Source of the DNA: a virus
Length of the DNA: 64,000 nt
Strand: one strand, 5' to 3'
IMG/VR virus record: IMGVR_UViG_3300005337_000019
Span: 18,991 to 82,990 of that record
The translations under genes were made by a program, and so were the position numbers. This document shows, one piece after another, positions 1-7,805 of the stretch (position 1 is the first letter of the stretch; each line of letters opens with the position of its first letter). The notes below the pieces were generated by a model. That model saw only the letters and a list, made by a program, of their open reading frames with translations, did no database searches and was not told the origin of the DNA.

Positions 1-1
1 G

Positions 2-205
2 ATCGTTCCCTGCCTGCGCGAGCTCGCCGACATTCTCGCCGGCGGCACCTTCGTCCACATGACCGAGATGACCATGCCGCCGGTCGTCGATCGCGAAGCT
101 GGCGCGCTCGCCGTTATGACCTTCACCGAATGTCCCGTGGAAGGCTGCGCGCTCTGCGTCGCCAAGGTGCCCCGCTACATGATCGCTGCCGAGAATCAAC
201 CATGA
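2..205 (+). CDS. Hypothetical protein, 5' truncated by window edge
   Basis: An open frame enters from the left edge and ends at TGA 203-205, giving the last 67 codons of a larger protein. Its stop overlaps the ATG of the next gene (202) in the ATGA arrangement typical of this genome, which supports the frame. The tail carries a CPVEGCALC segment that may be half of a zinc site. I do not recognise the family; the start and N-terminal part lie outside the window. Confidence 0.6.
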   Translation: MVPCLRELADILAGGTFVHMTEMTMPPVVDREAGALAVMTFTECPVEGCALCVAKVPRYMIAAENQP

Positions 206-474
206 GCCGAGAGCAGGATCTGACGTGGGCCGTCGACGCCGGCGTCCTGGTGGTGGCGAGCCTCCTCACCACGCAGGAGTACGGGCACACGGTGACGCGC
301 GCGCAGAAGCGCACGTGTCTCTGCAGATGGTGCGAAGCGCATCGGTACGTCATCGACCACGAGTCGGACGTTCAACCCGAAAGTCGAAAGACATACCGGC
401 AACTGGTCGCCGCGATCGCGCGCAACGAGGCAAAGATCAAAGCCCGCCCGAAGAGGGCATGGAAGGTGTCCTGA
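202..474 (+). CDS. Small hypothetical protein
   Basis: 90 residues beginning MSREQDLTW. The start is chosen because ATG 202 overlaps the preceding stop by ATGA and the next gene begins directly after this stop. The middle has a CLCRWCEAH motif resembling part of a zinc knuckle, and the C-terminus is Lys/Arg-rich. It is translationally coupled within the first operon. No family recognised. Confidence 0.7.
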   Translation: MSREQDLTWAVDAGVLVVASLLTTQEYGHTVTRAQKRTCLCRWCEAHRYVIDHESDVQPESRKTYRQLVAAIARNEAKIKARPKRAWKVS

Positions 475-993
475 ATGGTGATGATGAAACGAATGCCGCG
501 CGCGTCGGACGCCGTGCGAGTCCCGCATTTGATGTTCCGCCACATCGGTATCGACTTCAACCGCGACGATCCGCGCCCGGAAATCACGGCGGATGTCGAA
601 GCCTTCGTCGACGACATGAACGAGCTGCGCGAGCTCTACGACGCCGGCGCGATCGACATCGGTCACGGCAGCGCGCTTGTGACCGAACCACCGCACTACG
701 CACTGCGTCTGGACCGGTCGATCGACATCGAACCGCCATGGTCGTCGAGTAGACCAGTTCTGCGCGGCAGCGGCCGTGTTTACGCGCGCGACCGAGAAGG
801 CGGTCCAATCATCATTCTCGTACGAGTGCCGTTCCAGCGGCGACCGTGGCGCATCACGATCGAGCTTGACCACGGCCGGGACTGGATTCTGCCGCGGGAG
901 CCTTTGACGATGCGCCAGGCAGGCCTCGCCGAGATGATCATCCAAAGCGCGCGACCGCTCTTTCGAAACCGAGGTGGGAGTACTTCGAAATGA
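475..993 (+). CDS. Hypothetical protein
   Basis: 172 residues; the ATG directly follows the previous TGA, and the stop overlaps the start of the nucleotidyltransferase gene (ATGA at 990). In-frame ATGs at 481 and 484 are alternative starts. The protein is of mixed charge with no membrane segment. I do not recognise a family; its place immediately before the nucleotidyltransferase suggests co-expression only. Confidence 0.7.
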   Translation: MVMMKRMPRASDAVRVPHLMFRHIGIDFNRDDPRPEITADVEAFVDDMNELRELYDAGAIDIGHGSALVTEPPHYALRLDRSIDIEPPWSSSRPVLRGSGRVYARDREGGPIIILVRVPFQRRPWRITIELDHGRDWILPREPLTMRQAGLAEMIIQSARPLFRNRGGSTSK

Positions 994-2249
994 CCAGCAC
1001 AATCCCGATCACGCTTCCCGGCCTGACCGACGAGCAAGTATCGAAGATGTTTCCATTTGGCCTCGTCATGCTCGCCCACGTCGGCAGCAAGAGCCACGGC
1101 ACCTACGTTCCCAAAGCCGACCCGGAGAGCATCGACGACATCGACCTCATGGGCGTCTTCATCCCGCCGCTGGCCGGCTACTTCGGCTTCGGCCGCCAAC
1201 AGACCGTCGAGCGAAAGTTCGGCGAGTTCGGGCCGTACGACTGCGTGAGCTACGACCTGCAGCACTTCGTGACTCTGCTCATGAAGTCGAATCCGAATGT
1301 GCTCGGCATGCTGTGGATGCCGCCCGAGCACCTGCTCTACCGCACGCACGTCGCCAACACGCTCATCGAAAACCGCGACATGTTCGCCACGCGCCACGCC
1401 TACCAGAGCTTCGTCGGCTACGCGAGAGGGCAGTTGCACCGCATGACTCACTTCGACGCCGCGGCGCGCCTCCGGATGCAGCAAGTCGAGGACGAGCTCG
1501 AGCGCCGGACGATCCCACTGAACCTGACGCCAGAGGAGTTGCTGGACACTCGCCCCGATCTTTACCGCGAGGCGGGATCGTGGAAGCCGGGCGAGACAGG
1601 CTCGCGGCCGTTCCTCGAGGAGAAGGGTTGCGATCTCCTCGAGACCTACCGGCAGATGTGCAACAAATACACGAGCGGGTACATGGGGAAGAAGCGCCGC
1701 GAGCTCGTCGAGCGGTTCGGCTACGACGTGAAGAACGCCGCACACCTTCTCCGCCTCCTGTCCATGGCGATCGAGTTTCTGTCGACGGGCGAGCTTCACG
1801 TCGACCGGACCGAGCGCGACGCCGATCAACTCATGGAGGTGAAGCGCGGCGAATGGACCCTCGCCCGCGTGAAGGCGTGCGCTGACGCGTTGTTTTCTGA
1901 GGCCGAGATCGCGCACCAGCGGAGCCGTCTGCCGCTTCGGCCTGACCGGGAGGCGGTCGAGCGCATGCTCGTGCGGATGCTGGGCGACGCCTTCGCGGTG
2001 CCGTTGGAAGCGCGCGGGCATCTCGCAATCATGCTGCATTACGTGCATCTCGTCGCTAAGTCGCGCGGCAACACGACTGTTCTGGCTTCATGCCTCGCGG
2101 TCAACGGAGCACCCTGCGAATGGTGCAACGCGGGATCGCCGATTTCGACGCTGACGCTTACCGGGAGCGGCTACGGCTATCCCCACGGCGTCGATACGGG
2201 TGAGTTCCGGCGCCTGGTCGGCGAGATGAGAGAGCGAGGGTACGTGTGA
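990..2249 (+). CDS. Predicted nucleotidyltransferase, RlaP / DNA polymerase beta superfamily
   Basis: 419 residues. The N-terminal part (about residues 25-60) holds the pol-beta-type signature: GSKSHGTYVPKADPE followed by SIDDIDLMGVF, i.e. the Gly-Ser catalytic turn and the spaced acidic residues (DDID) that bind two metals. This matches the family of large phage and bacterial nucleotidyltransferases called RlaP (RNA-ligase-associated) or COG3541. The rest is helical with a C-terminal PC.WC segment. The likely reaction is nucleotide transfer to RNA or another acceptor; the substrate is not known from sequence, and no RNA ligase gene is visible nearby. It overlaps the next gene by GTGA. Confidence 0.8.
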   Translation: MTSTIPITLPGLTDEQVSKMFPFGLVMLAHVGSKSHGTYVPKADPESIDDIDLMGVFIPPLAGYFGFGRQQTVERKFGEFGPYDCVSYDLQHFVTLLMKSNPNVLGMLWMPPEHLLYRTHVANTLIENRDMFATRHAYQSFVGYARGQLHRMTHFDAAARLRMQQVEDELERRTIPLNLTPEELLDTRPDLYREAGSWKPGETGSRPFLEEKGCDLLETYRQMCNKYTSGYMGKKRRELVERFGYDVKNAAHLLRLLSMAIEFLSTGELHVDRTERDADQLMEVKRGEWTLARVKACADALFSEAEIAHQRSRLPLRPDREAVERMLVRMLGDAFAVPLEARGHLAIMLHYVHLVAKSRGNTTVLASCLAVNGAPCEWCNAGSPISTLTLTGSGYGYPHGVDTGEFRRLVGEMRERGYV

Positions 2250-2803
2250 GCGACGGCGTAGTGATGGACGTCGACGTGTGGCCGGACGGCACGATCTCGA
2301 AAGCGTGGTTCGACGCCTCGCGCCGACTGCGCTACATGCTCGAGCGCGACTTCCGCCCGAACCTCGTCGACCGGGAGCTCGCCGGCGCCGTCACGTTCGT
2401 GATGCTCAACCCGTCGACGGCTGACGCCCTCAAGAACGATCCGACCGTCGCACGGTGCTGCGATTTCGCGAAACGCTGGGGGTTCAAACGCCTCATCGTC
2501 GTCAACCTGTACGCGCTCCGGAGCACCGATCCGCGCGCGTTGCTGGCCGACGACGACCGCGTGGGCGAGCACAACGACCGCTACATCGTCCGCGCGGCCG
2601 AACAGAGCGATCGCGTCATCGCCGCATGGGGCGCGAACGTCACCGTGAAGCGCGACCGGCGCGACATCGATGTCTTGCAACTCCTGCACGGCGCAGGTTG
2701 CGATGTTCACGCGCTCCGCGTCACAAAGCACCGCTACCCGTCGCACCCGCTCTACATCCCGGCAGCCACGGTGCCCGTGATGTACCGGCGGCACCAGTCG
2801 TAA
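2246..2803 (+). CDS. DUF1643 domain protein
   Basis: 185 residues from a GTG start overlapping the previous stop. The stretch FVMLNPSTADALKNDPTVAR followed by CCDFAKRWGF and VNLYALRSTDP is the hallmark of DUF1643 (about residues 50-100), a small family common in phages and bacteria with no established reaction. The C-terminal half (WGANV, KHRYPSHPLYIP) also fits the family, so the protein is full length. Coupled to the nucleotidyltransferase gene upstream. Confidence 0.85.
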   Translation: MSDGVVMDVDVWPDGTISKAWFDASRRLRYMLERDFRPNLVDRELAGAVTFVMLNPSTADALKNDPTVARCCDFAKRWGFKRLIVVNLYALRSTDPRALLADDDRVGEHNDRYIVRAAEQSDRVIAAWGANVTVKRDRRDIDVLQLLHGAGCDVHALRVTKHRYPSHPLYIPAATVPVMYRRHQS

Positions 2804-2813
2804 GGGAGCTCCA

Positions 2814-3077
2814 ATGTCCGACCCGAGAGAACCAGATCCGCGCAGGGTGCAAGCATGGAAGACACGCAGGGCGAGGTACGGCACCGCGGGACATGCCCGC
2901 CCGTACCGCACGTCGCCTACGCCGGCGGATGATCTCGGAAGCCGCGCCCTCGCGTTCGTGCTGCGGCTTCACGCGCAGGGTGATCTGTCAGAGGGGCAGT
3001 GCAGCAAGGCGCTCGGCATCGACCGCGTGACGTTCCGTGCGCTCGTGGACGACAGGGCACCGAGGAGCCACCCGTGA
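2814..3077 (+). CDS. Small basic protein with putative HTH
   Basis: 87 residues, preceded by GGGAG at a good distance. The C-terminal third (GDLSEGQCSKALGIDRVTFR, about residues 57-76) reads like a helix-turn-helix, and the N-terminal third is Arg/Pro-rich. A DNA-binding role is inferred from this only. The stop overlaps the GTG start of the next gene. Confidence 0.6.
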   Translation: MSDPREPDPRRVQAWKTRRARYGTAGHARPYRTSPTPADDLGSRALAFVLRLHAQGDLSEGQCSKALGIDRVTFRALVDDRAPRSHP

Positions 3078-3499
3078 CGCGCCAGGACCGCACGGCAAGG
3101 TGGCGCGAGATCGCCGCGGCCATCGATCGCCACGTGGCTGCCGCGCTGCGCTTTCGGCCGGAGATGCGGCACGTCGTGACGACGGGTCTGGTCGTGGGGG
3201 AGCCCGACGACTCGTTCGCGGTCGGACTGATCGATCCGCCGTCATGCACGAGCGTCGTCGCTGGTTTCGTGGTCACGTGGGAAGAGGCGGCATCTCTCGA
3301 CGCGAACGCCCTGGCCGATGGAGTTCGGCGCATGGTCATGGAGACCATTGCCGCGCTCGACGCCTCCCGCGCCGGCGACCGTAAATTCGGTGAAAATACG
3401 GTGTTGGAGCTCTGCCCAGTGCTCGACGAGGCTTCCTCTATCCCCGAAGCGGCATGGGGCCGCCTTGGGCCGATTCTCGACGGTGGCGAGCCAACGTGA
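3074..3499 (+). CDS. Hypothetical protein
   Basis: 141 residues from GTG 3074, chosen because it overlaps the previous TGA; the open frame extends further upstream but that part is a shadow of the preceding gene. Acidic, no membrane segment, no recognised domain. The stop overlaps the next gene's GTG, so it is one member of a translationally coupled chain (2814-3819). Confidence 0.6.
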   Translation: MTRQDRTARWREIAAAIDRHVAAALRFRPEMRHVVTTGLVVGEPDDSFAVGLIDPPSCTSVVAGFVVTWEEAASLDANALADGVRRMVMETIAALDASRAGDRKFGENTVLELCPVLDEASSIPEAAWGRLGPILDGGEPT

Positions 3500-3819
3500 C
3501 GCCCCGGTTGAAGCCGCTGTGTGCGGTTTGTCGCACAAATCGACTCCCGCACCGGTGGGACGTGATCGACCGGGCCCGCCGCGACGGGAAGATCCTCACG
3601 TGCGGACCTGTCTGCGCGACGTTGCGGAAGCATCGGAAGCGGGACGGCCGCGGCACGAGGCAAGTGCCGGCGCCCAGTGCAGCTCTCCTCGAGACACGGC
3701 CGCGGCGCGTCTTTCAGGAGCCGGAGGACCTGCCGACGCACTCGGAAGCGATCGAGCGCGAGCTGCGCCAGGCCGAGCGCGAGGCCGAGGAGCGTCTGGC
3801 GCGTATCATTCATGGCTGA
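3496..3819 (+). CDS. Small zinc-finger-like protein
   Basis: 107 residues from GTG 3496, overlapping the previous stop. Two Cys pairs (CAVC near residue 9 and CGPVC near residue 33) are spaced as in a treble-clef or ribbon zinc site. The C-terminal half is a charged probable helix (IERELRQAEREAEERLARI). Function unknown; binding of DNA, RNA or protein is possible. Confidence 0.6.
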   Translation: MTPRLKPLCAVCRTNRLPHRWDVIDRARRDGKILTCGPVCATLRKHRKRDGRGTRQVPAPSAALLETRPRRVFQEPEDLPTHSEAIERELRQAEREAEERLARIIHG

Positions 3820-3822
3820 GCC

Positions 3823-4071
3823 ATGGGGAGCCTGTTCGAAGAGATCGCGTTGTCCGAGATGACGCCGCCGCCACGCCTGGGTCGCGCTGGCGAGCCAATC
3901 GGACACATCGCGTGGCACGAGGAATCGCCTGACCGTGTCTTTTGCGGCGTTGCCTGTCCGTGGCATCAAGCGTGGGCGCCGATGCGCGAAGAGGTGCGCA
4001 AGACCAAGCAATTCCGCGAGGAGATCGAGCGCCGCGCCATGCGCCCGCCGATTTTCTGCCGGCCCACCTGA
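3823..4071 (+). CDS. Small hypothetical protein
   Basis: 82 residues, starting three bases after the previous stop. It has Cys and His residues in FCGVACPWHQAW and a terminal FCRP, possibly metal-binding. Last gene of the first operon; the following 230 bases hold no gene but several dyads. No family recognised. Confidence 0.6.
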   Translation: MGSLFEEIALSEMTPPPRLGRAGEPIGHIAWHEESPDRVFCGVACPWHQAWAPMREEVRKTKQFREEIERRAMRPPIFCRPT

Positions 4072-4298
4072 GAAAACCAGCCCGCGCGTCCGTCTCATGA
4101 GAAGCCGGATGTGCGGAGAAACGCCGCGAGTCTCGCGGCACCCGCCGGACCAGAAGGCACCACGGCAACGCGCTGAACGACCGCTGCAGTGAGCGGCCGC
4201 AGAGGCAGCGGGGAGGCGGCGTCCTGTCGTCTCCCCACCCCGTAGCGACCCATTTCTAGAAATTCGGGATTCGATTTCTAGAAATCGCGCGCGCCCTC
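4072..4298. other. Gene-free control region
   Basis: No supported gene here. It contains a GC hairpin (GGGGAG 4210-4215 with CTCCCC 4231-4236), which may end the upstream operon although no T-tract follows, and two identical 12-bp palindromes described separately. It lies immediately upstream of the first class A promoter. Confidence 0.5.
4252..4285. repeat. Tandem perfect palindromes ATTTCTAGAAAT
   Basis: ATTTCTAGAAAT occurs at 4252-4263 and again at 4274-4285. The centres are 22 bp apart, about two helical turns, so two dimers would bind the same face of DNA. The pair lies just upstream of the -35 at 4299 and is strikingly AT-rich for this genome. Inference: an operator or activator site for the gene starting at 4334. 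Confidence 0.6.
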
Positions 4299-4333
4299 TT
4301 GACATGCTAACCGCTAAGCATTACATTATGAGC
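4299..4333 (+). promoter_or_regulatory. Class A promoter 1 with embedded operator dyad, leaderless
   Basis: TTGACA 4299-4304, 17-bp spacer, TACATT 4322-4327. The dyad TGCTAACCGCTAAGCA occupies 4305-4320, i.e. the spacer. The ATG at 4334 lies seven bases past the end of the -10, where transcription should begin, so the mRNA is predicted to be leaderless. An upstream ATG at 4328 would not be transcribed. The same architecture recurs at 4842, 6923, 23997 (minus strand) and 44621. Confidence 0.8.
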
Positions 4334-4537
4334 ATGAAAGAAATCGCATCGCTCCGACACGCCCGCCGCTACGCCGAGTACACCGCAAACGACCTGCGCG
4401 ACCACTACGACCAGTGCGCCACGTGCTCGCCCGGCCGCGATTGCTCCCTGGCGCTGACTCTGAAGCGCAAAGCGGAGACCGCGGCGGACGACCTGAAGAT
4501 GGCCCGCAAGCTCCGCAGCGAGCAGCGCCGGAAGTAG
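4334..4537 (+). CDS. Small Cys-rich protein (CATCSP family), leaderless
   Basis: 67 residues from ATG 4334, chosen because it sits exactly at the expected transcription start of the class A promoter. The core LRDHYDQCATCSPGRDCSLA is a compact Cys motif inside two probable helices. A paralogue with ELRDHEQTCATCSP is encoded on the minus strand at 12561-12761. Function unknown; the motif may bind zinc. Confidence 0.7.
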   Translation: MKEIASLRHARRYAEYTANDLRDHYDQCATCSPGRDCSLALTLKRKAETAADDLKMARKLRSEQRRK

Positions 4538-4559
4538 CAACCCCCAACCAACAACACGA

Positions 4560-4588
4560 GCCCGCCGGGGATGGAGACTCCGGCGGGC
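4560..4588 (+). terminator. Strong GC hairpin after stop codon, no T-tract
   Basis: GCCCGCCGG (4560-4568) pairs with CCGGCGGGC (4580-4588) around an 11-base loop, 22 bases after the stop of the CATCSP gene. There is no T-run, so it is not a classical intrinsic terminator; it could protect the mRNA 3' end or act with a factor. A similar hairpin follows the 541-residue gene at 47090. Confidence 0.4.
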
Positions 4589-4628
4589 CGCACATCGCTC
4601 GCCTGATCGAAGGAAAAGGAGGCTCACC

Positions 4629-4880
4629 ATGCAGACGAACAGCGTCCCGGTGGCCGGCACGTGCCCGGCATGCCGCGACAGCGCGGTCACGCAGCGTGAC
4701 GTGTACGGATATGCGCGCGCCTACCTCTGCGTCACGCATCGATCGACGTGGGACGCTGCGGATCACCATGCGCACTCGAGCGGTTGCCCGTGGCCGCCGC
4801 GAGGCTGCCCGCGCTGCAAGACTGAATCTCAACCGCACCACTTGACAATGCTAAGCGGTGAGCATACATTACCAGTATGA
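4629..4880 (+). CDS. Small double zinc-ribbon protein
   Basis: 83 residues preceded by AAAGGAGG. It has CPACRDS near the N-terminus, YLCVTH in the middle and CPRCKTE near the C-terminus, consistent with one or two zinc sites. Its last codons overlap the class A promoter of the next gene and its stop overlaps that gene's ATG, so the coding sequence doubles as regulatory DNA. Function unknown. Confidence 0.65.
   Translation: MQTNSVPVAGTCPACRDSAVTQRDVYGYARAYLCVTHRSTWDAADHHAHSSGCPWPPRGCPRCKTESQPHHLTMLSGEHTLPV
4842..4876 (+). promoter_or_regulatory. Class A promoter 2 with embedded operator dyad, leaderless
   Basis: TTGACA 4842-4847, 17-bp spacer, TACATT 4865-4870. The dyad TGCTAAGCGGTGAGCA (4849-4864) fills the spacer. 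ATG 4877 is seven bases past the -10, predicting a leaderless transcript. The whole promoter lies inside the 3' end of the preceding gene. Confidence 0.8.
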
Positions 4881-5233
4881 CAACGACGAACGTGCTGCCG
4901 CTCGCTCCCCTCACCACCGCCGACGACCGCTCCGCAACCATCCGCACCATCCGCAAGAACCTCCATGCCCGCGGCCTCACGTGGGTGTCGGTGGTCGGCG
5001 ACCGCGGAACTGCGTGGGCGTGGATCACCATCAAAGCCATGCCGAGCAAAGGTAAGAACAGCTACGGCAGCATGACGGACGCGCAGTGTGCCGAGCTTGC
5101 CGCTGCCCTCGGCCTGGACATCGTGCATCACCAAGGCGTCTCCGTTGCCGGTAGCGACGCATACCGCGTCGAATTTCTCGACCGCAGCGCAGGCCAGACG
5201 CCCCGCATGATCGGCAAGCCGTACTGGGACTGA
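4877..5233 (+). CDS. Hypothetical protein, leaderless
   Basis: 118 residues starting at the predicted transcription start of class A promoter 2. An IRKNLHARGLTWVSVVG-like alpha/beta segment with an aromatic strand (TAWAWITI) is vaguely like the LPD29 domain of large polyvalent phage proteins, but the match is too weak to assign. No membrane segment. Monocistronic or co-transcribed with the methyltransferase that follows. Confidence 0.7.
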   Translation: MTTTNVLPLAPLTTADDRSATIRTIRKNLHARGLTWVSVVGDRGTAWAWITIKAMPSKGKNSYGSMTDAQCAELAAALGLDIVHHQGVSVAGSDAYRVEFLDRSAGQTPRMIGKPYWD

Positions 5234-5281
5234 GCAGCGACCACCCGCATCCACCACCGAGAGAGGGGGAACGAAAGAGCC

Positions 5282-6904
5282 ATGACCGCATCGCTCTTGC
5301 AAGACGTACGCGCCGCCGGCGAGGACTTTGAGTGGTATCCGACGACCGACCGCATGATCGACGCCGTCGTGCGGTGGATCGACAAGACGGCGAAGTCCGT
5401 GATGGACATCGGCGCCGGCGACGGCCGCGTGTTGCGGCGCCTGGCCGCTGTGTTCGAACACGAACCGCAGCTCTTCGCGATCGAGAAGTCGAACGTCCTC
5501 ATTCAGGCGCAGCCGGAGAACGTCATCCCGGTCGGCACGGACCTGTTCGAACAGAACCTCGCGTGTCTGCCGGTCGATTACATCTTCTGCAACCCGCCGT
5601 ACTCGGCTTTCGAGCTGTGGGCGACTGTCATCATCGAGTCAGGCCATGCGCGGAAGGCGTTTCTCGTCATCCCCCAGCGGTGGAAGGGTGACGCGTCGAT
5701 CGCGGACGCGCTGAAGAAGCGCGGCGCCACCGCGCGCGTCATTCACAGCGATCACTTCCTCGACGCGGAGCGGCGCGCGCGCGCCGTCGTCGACATCGTC
5801 GAGGTGTCCTACCCGATGAAGGAAGGCCGTGGGTGGCGCAGCGATCGCGAGGTGCAGGACCCGTTCGATATCTGGTTCGACGAGCACATCACGACGTTCG
5901 ACGAGGAAGTCGAGGGCGACACGTCGAGCAAGTACGAGATCGAGCAGCAGGCCCTCGCGCGGATACGGCACCTGGAGACGATCACCGACATGGTCGAGTC
6001 GTACACCGAGGAGCACGCGCGCATGGAGGAGAACTACCGCGCCATCTTCCACCTCGACTACGCGCTGCTGCGCGAGCTCGGCGTGAACAAGGCCGCCGTG
6101 CGCGACGGCCTGAAGGCGAAGATGGCCGGCCTGAAGTCGAAGTATTGGACGCTGCTGTTCGAACGGCTCGACACCATCACCGAGCGCCTGAGCACCGCCA
6201 CGAAGGCGAAGTTCCTCGAGCGGCTGACCGGCCGCACCGCACTCGCGTTCACCGCCAACAACGCCTACGCCGTCGTCCTGTGGTCGATCAAGAACGCGAA
6301 CAAATACTTCGACGAGCAGGCGGTGAAGCTGTACCGGGATCTGTCCACGCACGAGGGGGTGCTGCGCTACAAGAGCAACGTCCGGACGTGGCAGAAAAAC
6401 GACTGGCGGTACAGCAAGCACTGGGACGAGGAGGACCGGCGGCCGACGCACTACGCGCTCGACTATCGCATCGTGATCGACGGCCACAGCGCGATCGGCA
6501 CGGGCGAGTCCTGGCAGTACGACTACCCCGGCAACCTGCACAAGGGCAAGCATGAGCTCATCGCCGACATCATCGCGGTGCTCTACAACCTCGGGTGGCA
6601 GGCCCGCGGCACGCGCTCGACGGACCGCACGTGGTTCTCCGGCGAGTGGCAGAACTGGTATCAGCCGAACAGCACGGCGGTGCTCTTCCAGGTGAAGGCA
6701 TTCAAGAACGGGAACGTGCACATGCGCTTCGCGCCCGACGCCATCAAGGCGCTGAACGTCGAGGCGGGCCGGCTGCTCGGGTGGCTGCCGAGCGCGGAGG
6801 CGGTCGAATCGGAGCTCGGCTACACCGCCGAAGAGGCGCGCCGCTTCTTCGCGTCGACGAAGATGCTGACGCCGCGGTCGGTGCGTCTCCTCGAGGGCGC
6901 GTGA
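5282..6904 (+). CDS. DNA N6-adenine methyltransferase with C-terminal DUF4942
   Basis: 540 residues preceded by a purine-rich RBS. Residues 41-53 (MDIGAGDGRVLRR) form the SAM-binding motif I, and FCNPPYSAF near residue 102 is the NPPY catalytic motif of amino-methyltransferases acting on adenine. From about residue 200 onward the protein matches the fused methyltransferase/DUF4942 architecture of phages: a coiled segment, HLDYALLRELGVNK, WTLLFERLDTI and a Trp/Tyr-rich end. It probably methylates phage DNA against host restriction; the target sequence cannot be read from the protein. It is followed directly by a class A promoter. Confidence 0.85.
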   Translation: MTASLLQDVRAAGEDFEWYPTTDRMIDAVVRWIDKTAKSVMDIGAGDGRVLRRLAAVFEHEPQLFAIEKSNVLIQAQPENVIPVGTDLFEQNLACLPVDYIFCNPPYSAFELWATVIIESGHARKAFLVIPQRWKGDASIADALKKRGATARVIHSDHFLDAERRARAVVDIVEVSYPMKEGRGWRSDREVQDPFDIWFDEHITTFDEEVEGDTSSKYEIEQQALARIRHLETITDMVESYTEEHARMEENYRAIFHLDYALLRELGVNKAAVRDGLKAKMAGLKSKYWTLLFERLDTITERLSTATKAKFLERLTGRTALAFTANNAYAVVLWSIKNANKYFDEQAVKLYRDLSTHEGVLRYKSNVRTWQKNDWRYSKHWDEEDRRPTHYALDYRIVIDGHSAIGTGESWQYDYPGNLHKGKHELIADIIAVLYNLGWQARGTRSTDRTWFSGEWQNWYQPNSTAVLFQVKAFKNGNVHMRFAPDAIKALNVEAGRLLGWLPSAEAVESELGYTAEEARRFFASTKMLTPRSVRLLEGA

Positions 6905-6922
6905 AATTTCTTCGCCGCCCTC

Positions 6923-6957
6923 TTGACAATGCTCACCGGTAAGCATAGATTGTGAGC
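6923..6957 (+). promoter_or_regulatory. Class A promoter 3 with embedded operator dyad, leaderless
   Basis: TTGACA 6923-6928, 17-bp spacer holding TGCTCACCGGTAAGCA (6930-6945), -10 TAGATT 6946-6951, and ATG 6958 seven bases past the -10. The dyad is the best match to the consensus TGCTNACCGGTNAGCA and is identical on its own strand to the minus-strand copy near 23983. Confidence 0.8.
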
Positions 6958-7293
6958 ATGGAAACGACGAACGCAGTAGCCCAACCCACTCCCACCACCC
7001 CGCGCATCTCGAAAAAGTGCGCGTCCACGATCAAAGCCGGCGACACGATCAAACCGCCGGCACGCGAGTTGAGCCTCTGGCTGCGCCGCGATCTCGCCGA
7101 GAAGGGCATGACCGAGGCCGATGCCATCATGACGGTGACCGAGGTTAAACAGGGTGCGCCGGACAAGCGTGGCCCGTGGCTGATCATCACCGCCTTCATG
7201 CCCGACGCGTGGTATGCGCAGTGCCCGCGCGGCCCGTACCCGTGGCATTTCAACGTCCGCCCGGACACGCTGTGGCCGGTGGTGCAGCAGTGA
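6958..7293 (+). CDS. Hypothetical protein, leaderless
   Basis: 111 residues. ATG 6958 is preferred over the in-frame GTG 6952, which would lie upstream of the transcription start. The N-terminus METTN is shared with the class A minus-strand gene starting at 23961, although the bodies differ. A Trp-rich C-terminal half (WLIITAF, WYAQCPRGPYPWHF) suggests a small beta domain. It overlaps the next gene by GTGA. Function unknown. Confidence 0.7.
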   Translation: METTNAVAQPTPTTPRISKKCASTIKAGDTIKPPARELSLWLRRDLAEKGMTEADAIMTVTEVKQGAPDKRGPWLIITAFMPDAWYAQCPRGPYPWHFNVRPDTLWPVVQQ

Positions 7294-7505
7294 GCGCCCC
7301 GGAACACGTGCGCACGCATCGCTTCGATGCGTCGACGCTCTATCTGCGCGACGACGGCGTCGTGAAATGCGGCGCGCACGTCGGCACGGAAGCCACGTAC
7401 ACGCCCGAGCGGTGGGACGCGGTTGGCGCCGCGCCGCGCGTCGTGGTCGACGGCATCGAACTGGATTGCGAGGATTCGCGCTGCGCACGCAGAGGAGACC
7501 AATAA
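7290..7505 (+). CDS. Small hypothetical protein
   Basis: 71 residues from GTG 7290, overlapping the previous stop. Three Cys residues near the C-terminus (DCEDSRCARR) and one in the middle (KCGAH) could bind a metal. The stop is directly followed by the next gene. No family recognised. Confidence 0.55.
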   Translation: MSAPEHVRTHRFDASTLYLRDDGVVKCGAHVGTEATYTPERWDAVGAAPRVVVDGIELDCEDSRCARRGDQ

Positions 7506-7805
7506 ATGAAGGAGTTCAGCGTCCCCGTCATCTTCACGGTCGATCAAGCCGACGACCAATACCACGCGAATCGCATCGTGCTCAACGCGCTCGAGCATGG
7601 CCGCCGCCGTGTCGCCTTCACAGATGACGCGGTCGAGTTTTTGGGCCTCGACTGGCGCATTGACGGCGACAACTCGGCGCTCATGAGCGTCATTCACGAG
7701 ATCATCGACCACACGTCGCACGCATCGCTCCGCACGCCGGATCAAACGCTCGCGCTGGTGCGTGAAATCGCCATCAAGGCGAGGGATGCGAAGGAGGACA
7801 GATGA
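7506..7805 (+). CDS. Hypothetical protein, tandem paralogue 1
   Basis: 99 residues; the N-terminus MKEFSVPVIFTV closely resembles MKTFTVPMMFTV of the next gene, so the two are tandem duplicates that diverged. Alpha/beta character, no cysteines, no membrane segment. GGAGACC precedes the start. Function unknown. Confidence 0.65.
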   Translation: MKEFSVPVIFTVDQADDQYHANRIVLNALEHGRRRVAFTDDAVEFLGLDWRIDGDNSALMSVIHEIIDHTSHASLRTPDQTLALVREIAIKARDAKEDR

